The notes beneath the pieces are model-generated. The model searched no databases and had not been told where the DNA came from. It was given only the letters and a program-made list of their open reading frames with translations. DNA of 64,000 nucleotides from Rapana venosa (Eukaryota; Mollusca; Gastropoda; Neogastropoda; Muricidae). The position numbers and the translations under genes are program-made. Positions 11,640 to 22,186 of this stretch are shown piece after piece. The first letter of the stretch is position 1. Each line of letters starts with the position of its first letter. The DNA lies in assembly GCA_028751875.1 (NCBI GenBank), contig CM054144.1, forward strand, positions 15,315,930 to 15,379,929, in the 5' to 3' direction.

Positions 11640-12110
11640 ACGTCCCGGCACTGTATGGCCTTACAAAGACTGTCTCATAGAGTACTGCACCAGGCAACAA
11701 ACAGGCTGATGAACTTGCAAAGCAAGGTGCACAGAAAGAACAGTGCGAAAACAGCCTTCTCTGAAAGAACAATCATCAATTCTATGGCCCGACCCAGAGT
11801 AGAGAAGGACGACTGCCACCAAGTCAGAAGGGAAGAACAGCTCGTCATCTAAGACTCCGCACTGGGCACGACAGGCTAAATCTCCACATGTCCACAAAGC
11901 TGAAACTCGGTCCTTCTCCCCTGTGTGCCTGTGGTAAAGAAAACCAGATTGGTGAACACATCCTTCAAAAGATGCACGCTATTTATTATACAGCGACCTG
12001 AGGAAGGTTTGTGTGGCTGACAGAGATAACCCCACAAACTAAGCTGTACGGCCCACGAAAGGAGCTGAAAGGGACATGCTATTATTTTTCGCGGACTTTT
12101 AGACACATTT
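11640..12110 (+). pseudogene. Degenerate LINE fragment: RNase H end plus C-terminal Cys/His region
   Basis: Two frames carry recognisable remnants. At about 11690-11734 the + strand reads PGNKQADELAKQGAQ, the last aspartate motif of retroelement RNase H ('PGNxxADxLAK'). At 11846-11967 it reads HLRLRTGHDRLN… followed by SPLCACGKENQIGEHILQ, the C-x-C-G…EH..LQ block that follows RNase H in some metazoan RNase H-bearing non-LTR elements. Frameshifts and stops lie between the blocks and after them ('KLYG'-like residues continue in another frame near 12040). The upstream reverse transcriptase is not present. This is a dead 3' fragment; the exact clade cannot be named by eye. Confidence 0.75.
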
Positions 12111-12734
12111 ATCCCCTGAAATCAAATGAACAAAGAAAATGTCTTTATAAAAGTATATATTATATGTACGAGAGAACCTAGATTTCTACTTATCAGATGC
12201 TGCGCACATTCACTTACACCCATGATTATTGAAGGCAGCTCGGGTTTCTGCTTTGTAAACCGTTTCCTTGTGCTCTGCACTGCAGCTTGGCACAAAATTG
12301 ATGGCCTTGGGGAACAGCAACGGCTTTTCAACCCAACTCTGGTTTTTAAAAGAAAAAAAACAAAGAAGGAAAGAAAAGGTGTTTTTTTAAAAGGGGAGGT
12401 GGTGGGGGAGGGGGGGGACATCTCCGTGGCCCATTCCTGTGGGTTTTGTCACAAACTGTGTAGGTTGGTTCTTTCATACTACTGTACTACGCACTAGCAG
12501 TCTGGGTGTATCGCCTGTAGGGGGGCAATGGAGTGTGTGTGTGTCAGAGTGTGTGTGTGTGTGATATTCGCAGCAGTCACTTGGCTTTCTTTTTTCTTCC
12601 AGTGAAACAGATCAGGAGCAGAAATTATTGAGTGATGTCGGTTATTTCTGTGTCCCCTCCCCCTCCACCATCCCCTTTTCTTCTCCCCCTGTCACCATTT
12701 CCTGGTCCTGTCCTGTAGGATCATCTTGATTGAT
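12111..12734. other. No gene recognised
   Basis: Mixed sequence with a G-rich stretch near 12395-12420 and a short TG run near 12535-12562. The pyrimidine tract before 12601 resembles a splice acceptor, but no donor or protein-like frame follows. Confidence 0.5.
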
Positions 12735-13085
12735 TTATTTTGTATTATTCTTTTATATCGAGGATTATGGATTAAGCACTTATGGCTTCTTTTTACGTCC
12801 AGCCCCCGTGTGTATGCGTTTTTATACATTCTGTCATCTGTTCCCACCGGCACACAATGGCCTACTCTTACGAAAAGCGGAACAGGATTTAACGTGTGCG
12901 CAAGATGTTCTGCGTGCGTTCGCACACGGGGCCTCGGTTTATAGTCTCATCCGAAGGACTTTTTGGGGAGAGTGGAGTCTGCACTGACGTTAACTCCAGG
13001 GGAAAATATCTCCCTTGAACAGGGATCGAACCCGGGTGGTCAGATTGCCAGTGCAGTGTTCTAACCACTAGGCTATCCCGTCCCT
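12735..13085 (-). mobile_element. SINE-A, full length, - strand
   Basis: On the - strand it starts with the tRNA-like head 'ggatagcctagtggttaga' (A box) and 'gggttcgatcc' (B box). It then has the linker around 'ggagttaacgtcagtgcagac', the core 'gagactataaaccgaggc', the block 'taagagtaggccattgtgtg', and the end 'cttaatccataatcctcgat' plus an A/T-rich tail. The two boxes and their spacing indicate a tRNA-derived RNA polymerase III SINE. A LINE partner would be needed for movement. Confidence 0.9.
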
Positions 13086-13287
13086 GTGTGTGGGTTACAG
13101 CAGCTTCTTGTGAACTGTTTCACATTTCTCGATAGAACTTATCGCAAGGTTGGTGTGCTCCTATGCGACTGTGCAGCTCCTCTACTTTGTGTTTTGCTTT
13201 TGGGGGGGTTATTTATTTATTTATTTATTTGTTTTTGGTTGTTGCTGCTAAACAAATGTCTTGCTGTAACGGTTCCAGACACCACCC

Positions 13288-13290
<3 letters not shown>

Positions 13291-13373
<83 letters not shown>

Positions 13374-13377
13374 ATTT

Positions 13378-13408
<31 letters not shown>

Positions 13409-13465
13409 CCTCCTCCTCCCTCCTCCCTCCTCTCTCCCTCTCTCTCTTTCTCTTTTTTTTTTTTC
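13291..13465. repeat. (CT)n microsatellite
   Basis: About 170 bp of CT with CCTCCT and TTTT interruptions. Confidence 0.97.
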
Positions 13466-13707
13466 AAATCAAATGGGGAATAGGACACTAGTGTGTGTTT
13501 GTGTGCGTGCGTGCGTGCGTGCGCGCGCAAGTTGCGATAACAAATAATGTATAACAATCAATGTAATCGGTTGAATGTAGTAATTGGATCTCCTCTTTCG
13601 GCTTTTCATTATTTCCTTGTTGCAAAAAGCATATTGCTGAAATCGTGTTCACACTGTGCTCCTTGCCAAAAAGACTGTACTGTTAATGGCAATAAATTAC
13701 TTTCAGT

Positions 13708-13710
<3 letters not shown>

Positions 13711-13771
<61 letters not shown>

Positions 13772-13860
13772 CTTTCTTTCTTTCTCGCTCTCGCTCTCGC
13801 TCTCTCTCACTCGCTCTCTCGTTCGTTCTCTCTCTCTCCTCTCTCTCCTCTCTCCTCTCT

Positions 13861-13901
<41 letters not shown>

Positions 13902-13932
13902 CTCTCTCTCTCTCTGGCGTCTGCTCTCTCTG

Positions 13933-13969
<37 letters not shown>

Positions 13970-14018
13970 CTTCTGTCTCTCTCTCATCTCTCTCTCTCTC
14001 TCTCTCTCTCTCGCTCTG
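13711..14018. repeat. (CT)n compound microsatellite
   Basis: About 300 bp of CT with CG, TCGT and CTGG interruptions. Confidence 0.97.
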
Positions 14019-14515
14019 GGTTTCATACTTGCTTTTCTATTCTTTTTTTTTTGTCCTCTAAAGAGGGTGTTAAACAAGGGTAATGACCACTGCGGCCATG
14101 AATGGAGGACATAGGGCACTCCCTTCCTCCCATCTCTCTTGTGTGGGGTTGGAGAGGAAAGTGGAGGAGAGGTTTGGGAAGTATAGTAAAGGGGGGGTGG
14201 GGGGTTGAGGTCCTCTTTTAAGAGTTACGGGGGTTGTACCCCGTTTCCTGTAGATAGTCAAGGGCCACACCCGACTCCTGTTGATCCCCTGCCTACCCCT
14301 AATGACCGTTATTAGTTGGCTGTGAACGTCTGCAGCCTGTGGAAAAACGGGGGACAGTTGAGGGTGTAGTCCTTCATTTGCCATCCCGTGCTCTGTATGC
14401 TGTGCTGTACTGTACTGACAGCGTAGCAGAAGTGTTCCCTAGGTGATAATGTGTGACATTGTTCAACCAGCATAGGCCTAGTAGTTAGTTCCCTTCGGAA
14501 GAGGGGAGGACCAAT
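14019..14515. other. No gene recognised
   Basis: GC-balanced sequence with several stops in each frame and no clear repeat module. Confidence 0.5.
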
Positions 14516-14700
14516 TTGTGTCCCTGTGTCTGTGTGTGTGTGGGTGGTGTGTTTGTGTGTGTGGCTCTGTGTGTGTGTGTGTTATGTGTGTGTGTGTATG
14601 GCTCTTTGTGTGTGTGTGCGTGGGGGGGGGGGGGGGGGTCTCTGTGTGTGTGTATGTGTGTGTGGGGTGGGTGTGGTGTGTGCTGTGTGTGTGCTCCCTT
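14516..14700. repeat. (TG)n with internal poly-G
   Basis: TG-rich repeat with TGGCTCTG variants and a G tract near 14621-14638. Confidence 0.93.
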
Positions 14701-14759
14701 TCTTTTGTGATGCTGCCCGTGTATACCATTTTCTTTTTACCTGTCTGAAGTGAGATGTC

Positions 14760-14875
14760 AGGGTAGTGATGGGGTGGGGTGGGGTGGGATGGGCTTGGCT
14801 TGGTGAGGTGTCAGACATACATAGCTTTTGTTCAGCTTCCTAGTATAGTTCGTGGTGGGAGGGGGGGGGGGGGAT
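14760..14875. repeat. (GGGGT)n tract and poly-G
   Basis: GGGTGGGGTGGG near 14769-14795 and about 13 G near 14858-14872. Confidence 0.8.
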
Positions 14876-15252
14876 AAAAACTGGAGGATTAGGGAGATTT
14901 CCTTTCTGTTTAACTCTCCCATGAGAAAGCGTTACTCCGGGACAGGCAAAACTGTTTGGTTATATCGAAGGTGTCGGGGTTTCTTTGGGGTTTTTTTTCA
15001 AAAAATGCCTGAAGAGGGTGTTTACGCAGTAACAACAAAATGTTGATGTCCGTCTTTTTTTCTTTTTTTTGTGTGTAGAGATCGTTATTTGTCGAGAATA
15101 AAGAGGAGCAGAAGCAGGAACTGTTTCTCCAGTTTGTTTTGCTTTGTTGTTTTTTTTTCTAAACCTTGACCTTCAGCTTTATACAGTAGTTGCTGGTTTG
15201 TTTTGTTTAGCTTTCATTGATTCTCTGAACAGTAGCAGTTGCTACTATATAT

Positions 15253-15323
<71 letters not shown>

Positions 15324-15337
15324 TAGATAGATAGATA
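15253..15337. repeat. (GA)n then (GATA)n microsatellite
   Basis: GA run to about 15318 followed by five GATA units, abutting the SINE-A tail; the GATA part may have grown from the SINE tail. Confidence 0.95.
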
Positions 15338-15662
15338 TCGAGGATAATGGAATAAGCACTCACGTGCTTTTTTACATGCAGTCCCCGCGTGTATGCGGTT
15401 TTGTAAATTCTGTCATCTGTTCCCACCGGCACACAATGGCCTACTCTTACGAAAAGCGGAACAGGATTTAACGTGTGCGCAAGATGTTCTGCGTGCGTTT
15501 GCACACGGGGTCTCGGTTTATAGTCTCATCGGAAGGACTTTTGGGGATAGTGGAGTCTGCACTGATGTTAACTCCAGGGGAAAATATCCCCTTGAAGGGG
15601 AATGGAACCCGGGTGGTCAGATTGCGAGTGCAATGTTCTAACCACTAGGCTATCCCGCCCCC
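15338..15662 (-). mobile_element. SINE-A, full length, - strand
   Basis: Same structure as 12735-13085. On the - strand the head 'gggatagcctagtggttaga' begins at about 15656, the core 'gagactataaaccgagac' follows, and the end 'tattccattatcctcgata' runs into the GATA repeat. It is one of the least diverged copies. The B box is mutated here (ggttccattcc). Confidence 0.9.
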
Positions 15663-15796
15663 CTTGCTTAGTTCATTCATTCTTGAGAACACTGCTGCTG
15701 TTTTTGCCCTTTTTCGGTGGTGGTGGTTTTTTTAGTGATATGTCCAGAAATGTTGACCTGTTCAGAAAACTATTTATAAAAACCTACACACAACCC

Positions 15797-15850
15797 GAAC
15801 ACATATGCACGCACGCAAGCACGCACGCACACACACGCTCTCTCACTCCA

Positions 15851-15894
<44 letters not shown>
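15797..15894. repeat. CACG-rich and (CA)n microsatellite
   Basis: GCACGCACGCA-type sequence followed by about 45 bp of CA. Confidence 0.95.
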
Positions 15895-15896
<2 letters not shown>

Positions 15897-16103
15897 TAAA
15901 CCGTGGCCCCGTGTGCGAACGCACGCAGAACATCTTGCGCACACGTTAAATCCTGTTCCGCTTTTCGTAAGAGTAAGCCATTGTGTGCTGGTGGGAACAG
16001 ATGACAGAATTCACAAATCGGCATGCACACGGGGACTGGATGTAAAAAAAAAACCACATAAATGTTTATTCCATTATCCTCGATATAAAAAAATAATAAT
16101 AAC
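15895..16103 (+). mobile_element. SINE-A, 5'-truncated at the core
   Basis: Begins abruptly after the CA repeat at 'tataaaccgtggccccgtg' and runs to 'ccattatcctcgatat' plus an AATAATAATAA tail. It lies head to tail against the - strand copy 240 bp upstream. Confidence 0.85.
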
Positions 16104-16139
16104 ACACACACATTCACATTAATCTTTTTCAAACTCAAG

Positions 16140-16330
16140 GCTTGTGTCTGCTAGCCTACGTGTCGTAAGCGGTAAACTGGGAGTCCTATCTTGAAAGGCT
16201 CTCCTCCCTGTACTGGAAATGTGGCCTCCTCAATAATGGCGGGTTGAAGGGCTGTGTACAGAAACAGAAATGACACCAGTGGTGAACTTGGTAGCTCTAT
16301 AGCCCAGGAACGGGATGGGGGAGGAGGGGA
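16140..16330 (+). mobile_element. T1-type SINE tail fragment
   Basis: Contains 'aataatggcgggttgaaggg', 'acaccagtggtgaac' and 'ggtagctctatagcccag', in the same order as the T1 tail module at 3240-3370. No head or core is attached. Confidence 0.5.
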
Positions 16331-16384
16331 AGACAGTAAGTGACGCTGTCCATGGCATTAATTGATTTATTTATTATTTATTTA

Positions 16385-16715
16385 TTCTTTTATATCGAGG
16401 ATAATGGAATAAGCACTCATGTGCTTTTTTACATCCAGTCCCGTGTGTATGCGGTTTTGTAAATTTTGTCATCTGTTTCCACCCACACACAATGGCCTAC
16501 TCTTCCGAAAAGCGGAACAGGATTTAACGTGTGCGCAAGATGTTCTGCATGCGTTCGAACACGGGGCCTCGGTTTATAGTCTCACCCGAAGGACTTTGAC
16601 ATTCAGTTCCATTTTTTTTGTCAAACTAGGAAGAAAGGGCAAGGCTGGGAATCGAACCCACAACTTCACGGTTTACTTGTTGGCAGGCAAACGTCTTAAC
16701 CATCCTGCCCCCTTC
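16385..16715 (-). mobile_element. SINE-A body with a different tRNA-like head, - strand
   Basis: The tail and core match other SINE-A copies up to about 16598 ('…gtctcacccgaaggactt'). Beyond this the sequence is unlike the usual linker and head. On the - strand it begins 'gggcaggatggttaagacg' (A-box-like), continues to 'gggttcgattcccagcc' (B box), then joins the SINE-A core. The family therefore exists with at least two distinct heads. Confidence 0.75.
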
Positions 16716-16854
16716 CTTCCTTAACAGGAGGAAGGCCAGCCACCGTTGTCACAGTGAACCCCACCTGGCCTGGAACCTGACTGCCCAGGCTGTATGCAGA
16801 GTCAGACAGCTAGGCTGTCACAGGATAACTCTACTCCATGCATGATGGCATGGG

Positions 16855-17213
16855 GGATGGGATAGCCTGGTGGTTAGAGTGGTGTTTTCGTGATCTGTTG
16901 ACCCGTGTTCGAATCTCGTTGAAGAGGTCTTTGCTCTGGAGTTAACATCAGTGCCGACTCCACTACCCCCAAAAGTCTTTCGGATGAGAGTATAAACCGA
17001 GGTCCCGTGCGTGAACGCACGCAGAACATCTTGCGCACACGTTAAAAACCCGTTCCGCTTTTTGGAAGAGTACGCCATTTGTTTCCCGGTGGGAACGGAT
17101 GACAAAATTTACAAAACTGCGTGCACACGGGGACTGGATGATTAAAGCACATGAGCGTTTATTCCATTATCATCGAAATAAAAGAATAAAATAGAAAATA
17201 AATAAATAAATCG
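16855..17213 (+). mobile_element. SINE-A, full length, + strand
   Basis: Head 'gggatagcctggtggttaga' with B-box-like 'gtgttcgaatctcg', linker 'ggagttaacatcagtgccg', core 'gagtataaaccgaggtcc', end 'ccattatcatcgaaataaa', then (AAAT)n tail. Confidence 0.9.
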
Positions 17214-17279
17214 CCGTTTCCTCCTGCCATACCAGTCCTCCACACAAGGTAAGGCCTGATAACAAGAGAGCTGGGGGCA

Positions 17280-17380
17280 GCTGCAGGCAGGCAGGCAGCA
17301 GGCAGGCAGGCTGGCAGGCAGGCAGGCAGGCAGGCAGGCAGGCTGGCTGGCAGGCAGGCAGGCAGGCAGGCAGGCAGGCC
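17280..17380. repeat. (CAGG)n/(CTGG) tetranucleotide repeat
   Basis: About 100 bp of GGCA units with GGCT variants. Confidence 0.97.
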
Positions 17381-17514
17381 CACTGCTATGCGGCCAGTGC
17401 AAGCTGACAAGAGGCTGAACAGGACCATCCATTATCACAGCAACTGCCTCTGCTGAGGGACCAACCAAGTCAGGACTGTACTGCCCCCTTAGGGAGAGAT
17501 GGGAGGAGACACGG

Positions 17515-17518
<4 letters not shown>

Positions 17519-17567
<49 letters not shown>

Positions 17568-17620
17568 AGAGAGAGATGAGAGAGAGAGGAGAGTAGAGAG
17601 AGAGAGAGAGAAGGGGGTGG
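17519..17620. repeat. (GA)n microsatellite
   Basis: GA repeat with GGAGAG interruptions. Confidence 0.95.
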
Positions 17621-17929
17621 GGGGAGTTGATAACGATCAGACAATAGTGTACAAACCACTAACCACAGGGAGTCTGGGTTGTTTAGAATTCAGGCAGGCA
17701 CCCATACCTACCACTCGCCCCTTCTCCCTGTACTCTCCATGGCCAGGCTGCTGAAGATGTGTGTGTAAGGTTTTATTCAGGCACTGCCAAAAATTATTGG
17801 GGTGTCCGCGGTAGGGTCAGGCTGTGAAAGAGAAGGGGGGGGAGGGTTGGCAGGAACTCAAAGGAGGGCGTGGCTGACTGGCTGCCGCAGCCAGACAGCG
17901 GAATGACCACTGCACGAGGCGGAACAGTT

Positions 17930-18240
17930 TGCAGCAGGCTAGTAGGGACAATGGGGGGAGGGGGGGGGGGGGGGGGAGGGAGGGAGAGAAAGAATAGGGG
18001 AAGGAGGTGCCGGCGGCAGATGTGCAACTGGCACAAGAGTGACCGACACTACCTGCAGTGCCTAACAGTGTAGCGAACACCATCGCCACCCCCCCCCCCC
18101 CCCACCCACCCACCCACCCACCCCCACCCCCTCCCCCCGTACCCCCTTTTTTCCTTCCCATTCTCAATTCCGTTCAGCTCCTCTTCCCTTGATTAAATCC
18201 GTTCCCCCCCCCCCACTTTTCAGCATCCACACTCATCTCC
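17930..18240. repeat. Poly-G followed by poly-C/CCCA tract
   Basis: G-rich run at about 17950-17990, then C runs and (CCCA)n at about 18085-18145 and again near 18205. The two tracts are complementary in composition and could form a hairpin in single-stranded DNA. Confidence 0.8.
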
Positions 18241-18249
18241 TGTCGTTAA

Positions 18250-18900
18250 CCCTTCCACTGCTGGATATAATTATTGGCGCTCACAGGAATTGCACTTAAA
18301 ACCAAGAATTTTTAGCAGTGGCTACCTTGTTCTGTTTTAGGGTTTTTACACGCTTATGATTAACACTAGATAGGTAAACCTATACATTTTTGGAAAGTAG
18401 AGACAATGTAGAATGTGATACAAAAAACAAAAAAGACATTACCTAGTATGTAGCAGGAGATATCCCACAAATTGTATTGAAAAAACTCCCTGACAAGTAA
18501 GCCACCTCACCCTCTACTTTTCATCAACTACACCCCTTTCATGGCAGAGACACAGAACAGAATGAACAACAAGGCAAAGCAACAGTGTGTTAAAGGCATT
18601 AGCAGTGTGAGATAAGACTCCACTTCATTCAGCGTCTTAGGTTGGTCACTAGCCTATCACTTCCACAACTGACTCCTTTAGGGTGGTGTCAACAACATAC
18701 CTTTCCAGATCATCATCACTCCTAGTAACCCTAATCACACAAAGGACTGGAAGTTAGACACTTGAGGGACCCTACCAAGTGAAAAGGAGGCACTTTTCCC
18801 TAAAGTTACAATAATATGAACCTGATGTTGAACCTGACTTATGCAAGGCCACGATGGTGGCCCATCGCAGTCTACCAGGAAGCCACGAGCGCTGTACGGG
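18250..18900. mobile_element. TTAA-flanked nonautonomous element, piggyBac-like
   Basis: A 651-bp segment is flanked on both sides by TTAA (18246-18249 and 18901-18904). It starts CCCTTCCACTGCTGG and ends in the reverse complement of CCCGTACAGCGCTCG, so the ends are imperfect inverted repeats (10 of the first 15 positions match). TTAA target duplication plus CCC…GGG ends is the signature of piggyBac-superfamily transposons. There is no transposase-like frame inside, so it would be a MITE-type derivative moved in trans. Confidence 0.65.
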
Positions 18901-19204
18901 TTAATAAAGGGAGTACAATAAAATAAAATGTAAGTGTGTGTGTGTGATGCTTTCAAGCTGGCACTGTACTGAATTGACTGATCAGATGACAGTCAGGCTA
19001 GTACCCTGTCACAGCCATGAATGCACGGAGAGGATCAGTCCTGCTGCCTCCAGTGCTGCCCTGCCCTGCCGGCTTTGAAGTCTGCTCACAGGCCTGTGTG
19101 GTGAGCGCTGTGACAGAGGCTGGGGTGTGACTGTGCAAAGGCAGTGAAGAGGAGGAGATGATGTCTGTGTACATCAAAGAGAGCATTCCTACTTTGGGAT
19201 GTAT

Positions 19205-19655
19205 ACCATTTATTTTATTTTATTTTATACCACTTTAAGTAAGTCACGGCAGATTTATCTTCGTGAAATTCGGGCTGCTCTCTCTCTCCCTGGGGAGAGC
19301 ATGTCGCCACAAGAGCATCGCCACTCATTACTTTTTTTTTTCATTTCCTGTCGGCAACTGTATTTGTTTCCCTACCAGCGTGGCTTTTTTTTCTACAGAA
19401 TTTTTGCCTGGGACAACTCTCTTGTTTGCCGTGGGTTCTTTAACGTGCGCTAAGTAATTTTGTGTAACACGCGGGACTTCGCTCGGTTTATCGTCTCATC
19501 CGAAAGACAAGCACCCAGATCACCACTCATGGATGGGGGGGGGGGGGGGGGGGGGGGGGGGGAGTTTGGGGGCCCATACGGGGTACGAACCACCGCACAC
19601 TTCCGACCCGGACTTTTCGCTTTCTAGGCAGGCGCGTTATCTCTAGACCAGCGAT
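19205..19655 (-). mobile_element. SINE-B, near full length, - strand
   Basis: On the - strand: head with 'gatcgctggtctagagata' (A-box region), 'tagaaagcgaaaagtccggg' and B-box-like 'ggttcgtaccccg'; then 'tttcggatgagacgataaac', 'gcgcacgttaaagaaccca', 'ctctccccagggagag', 'cagcccgaatttcacg', ending in (AAAAT)n. It shares the 'ggatgagac.ataaaccgag' core with SINE-A but has its own head and tail. A poly-G run (about 26 nt) interrupts it near 19537-19562. Confidence 0.85.
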
Positions 19656-19682
19656 CCACAAAATGAATCTTGCTACAATATC

Positions 19683-19985
19683 TCGGGACGGGATAGCTCA
19701 GTGGTCGGAGCACTCGCTTTCCCCTAGCCAAGTTAAGCAGCGTCGAGCGTGGTTACCAGTTGGATGGGTGACCGTTTGCGCGCCTTGGCTTCAGTACAGT
19801 CCCCCAGTTCACCCAGCTGTATTTAAATGGGTACCTGTCCTCTTTAGGGTCAGGGAAGGTAAAGCAGCGAGGGAGAGGAGATGGGCGCCGCCCTCAATAT
19901 GCTGGCCCTAGAGAAGTGAGGTCTCTGACGCCTCGCTCCCCTACGAACTTATAGGTTATGGGACACCTTTACCTTTACCTTTAAA
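19683..19985 (+). mobile_element. Composite tRNA/5S rRNA-derived SINE
   Basis: The element opens with a tRNA-like box A ('gggatagctcagtggtcgg'). About 40 bp on it has a segment with clear likeness to the internal promoter part of 5S rRNA: 'aagttaagcagcgtcgagcg', then 'tggttaccagttggatgggt' and 'gaccg', matching the 5S box A, intermediate element and box C region. The body continues to 'ttataggttatgggac' and ends in a short (ACCTTT)n tail, a typical SINE 3' end. It lies 28 bp from SINE-B, in the opposite orientation. Confidence 0.75.
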
Positions 19986-20374
19986 CCTATAATATCTCGG
20001 TTGAGGTCCTGTTGGATGGACAGGTTTAGGAACATCCACAGCCTTTCCTTTCTGTGAAGGAAAGAGAAGCCACGAGGGATCAGGAAGTTCGTCTGCTGGA
20101 TATTTGCCGTAGAAATAGAGTTCCTCGTCCTGGTTTTGTTTGTTTGTTTGTTGTTTGTTTTACTTTGGGGGTAATAAAGGACGCAGTGACTGGCGTGTTA
20201 TGGCACGGCCCAGTCTTATTGGATATTTTTAAGGAACGAAATTGGATAACAGCTCGTTTATTGCGCGTCATATTGCAGACCAGTGGTAATTATTTGGTGT
20301 TGAAGAAGGAAGATACGGGGTTGTGTGTTGTTTTTTATGTGTTTGTGAAATTCAAGCAGTAGTCGTTTGGAAGG

Positions 20375-20640
20375 GGGGTGGGAGAGAGGGGGGGGGGCGG
20401 GGGTTGCGGCTGGTTTATTGATTGATGAGTTTGTTTGGGGTTGTTTGTTTGGGGTTTTTTTTGGTTTTGTTTTGTTTTGTTGGTTTGTTGTTTTTTAGGG
20501 GGGGTTATTGTTATGGGGGTTAGTTTTTTGTTTGGGGTTTTTGTTTGTTTGGGGCTTTTTGGCGGAGGGGGGTTGGGGGGGGGGGAGTTTTTGGGTTTTT
20601 TGTTTGTTTTAGGAGAAATTGTGAATATTGGTTTGACTTT
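20375..20640. repeat. G/T-rich low-complexity tract
   Basis: GTTTGTTTGGGG and GGGGGG runs over about 260 bp. Confidence 0.85.
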
Positions 20641-20902
20641 GAGGTGTTGATCAATGATTTTTTTTCTGTGATTGTGGCGGTTCATGGCTTTTTCGTATAA
20701 GGCAACTGGTGGCTAGGGCATGGGCAGCGCTCCTAGCTATGGCCGACACCATGGCCAGGCTAAAGGACAAGAAGAAGAAGAAGATGACAGAGGTTCACAA
20801 CTGTCCTCATCTCCATAGTCCCAGCACAGATCAGAACAAACACATCTGTCGGCTGTGTGACTTGTTCGTTTGTGGCTTTATAGAAAACAAAAATCACTCA
20901 TA

Positions 20903-20961
<59 letters not shown>

Positions 20962-21099
20962 CACATACACACACACTCAATCACTCACCTCTCTCTCATT
21001 CACTCTCTATATTCACTCACTTACATACGCTCTCTCTCTCTCTCAATCTCTCTTATTCACACACACACAAACACACACACACACACACAACACACACAA

Positions 21100-21133
<34 letters not shown>

Positions 21134-21148
21134 ACCAAACACACACCA

Positions 21149-21192
<44 letters not shown>

Positions 21193-21292
21193 ACAACACA
21201 CACACACACAAACACACACAGAATGAGAGAGAAAGAGACAGACACACAGAGAGACAGACAGACAAAGAGAGAGAGAGAGAGAGGACGGGACG
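20903..21292. repeat. (CA)n with CAAACA variants, ending in (GA)n
   Basis: CA repeats at 20905-20957 and 21057-21222 separated by CT/CACT-rich sequence, then GAGAGACAGA to 21284. Confidence 0.95.
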
Positions 21293-21397
21293 GCTATCTA
21301 ATCTGACAGGTGGTGTTTAAACTTCTGCCCGTGTCCATGATGAGGTGGTCAGCTAATCCCTGCATGGAGGGGCACTGCACACCTCCTCTGCCTTTGA

Positions 21398-21553
21398 ACT
21401 CCCTGTCTGTCTGTCTGTCTGTCTGTCTGTCTGGTCAGCCGCCGACGCCATCTGGTGGTGATGGTCAGTGGGGTGATGGTCAGTGGAGAAGATGACCAGC
21501 GCTGTCTCTGATTTTCTTTTTCTGTCTCTGTGGCTCTGTGTCTGTCTCTCTGT

Positions 21554-21591
<38 letters not shown>

Positions 21592-21600
21592 CTCTCTCTG
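21398..21600. repeat. (TCTG)n and (CT)n microsatellites
   Basis: TCTG run at about 21400-21434 and CT run at about 21555-21598. Confidence 0.93.
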
Positions 21601-21606
21601 TCATTT

Positions 21607-21803
21607 TGGGTTATTTAAGTCATATTTTTATAACTGGTTTTTGTTATGCAATAACATTTTCTTGTTGCTTTTCCTTTTTCCCCTACTAAAATATTAAGCA
21701 GTTCGGCAACCCTCCTCCCCCCCCCCCCCCCCCCCTCCCATCCCCCTTTCATGTATGGGCCAGTGTCCTTTTTGTGAGTAAATCTTTCGAGTTCGAGTTC
21801 TCT
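21607..21803 (+). mobile_element. LINE-type 3' end fragment (copy 1)
   Basis: Shares with 24076-24258 the blocks 'gatatttttgtagctga'-like, 'tactaaaatattaagcag', 'agcagttcggcaaccc', 'catgtatgggcca' and 'cctttttgtgaataaat'. This copy has a poly-C insertion near 21717-21735. The layout (unique 3' end, AATAAA-like signal, truncated 5') suits a 5'-truncated LINE. Confidence 0.55.
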
Positions 21804-21812
21804 CTGTCCTGT

Positions 21813-21814
<2 letters not shown>

Positions 21815-21884
<70 letters not shown>

Positions 21885-21890
21885 TCATTT
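21815..21890. repeat. (TCTG)n then (CT)n
   Basis: About nine TCTG units then CT. Confidence 0.95.
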
Positions 21891-22107
21891 TATTTTTTTA
21901 ACCGATTACCATATTGACATGCTCTTTCTGTATTGATATAACTGCGTGCGTGACAGTTTTTTTCTCAGAGCTTCTTTCTATATTTGATTGATTCTTGTTA
22001 TTGATTATCAATTTTCTTTGACTGAGTGAGGGCTTGATGTAAAAAAAAAAAATTTTAAAGCCATGTCGCGTGCGTATTCCTTTCCCTCAAAGAAAAATTA
22101 GATTCAA

Positions 22108-22109
22108 TG

Positions 22110-22142
<33 letters not shown>

Positions 22143-22150
22143 CTCCTCTC

Positions 22151-22186
<36 letters not shown>

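Noticed and set aside
12602..12660. Possible exon after a strong pyrimidine tract (ttcttttttcttccag)
   Set aside because: No acceptable donor follows and only a short frame is open.
13102..13149. Possible exon 'cagcttcttgtgaactg…' before 'gcaag|gttggt'
   Set aside because: The acceptor lacks a pyrimidine tract and the donor is poor.
15077..15140. Possible exon starting after 'tttttttgtgtgtag'
   Set aside because: The frame is open, but there is no donor-like sequence and no known motif.
20724..20880. + strand frame with KDKKKKKMTEVHNCPHLHS…CRLCDLFV
   Set aside because: Lacks splice sites and runs straight into a CA repeat; the Cys/His spacing does not fit a known zinc finger.
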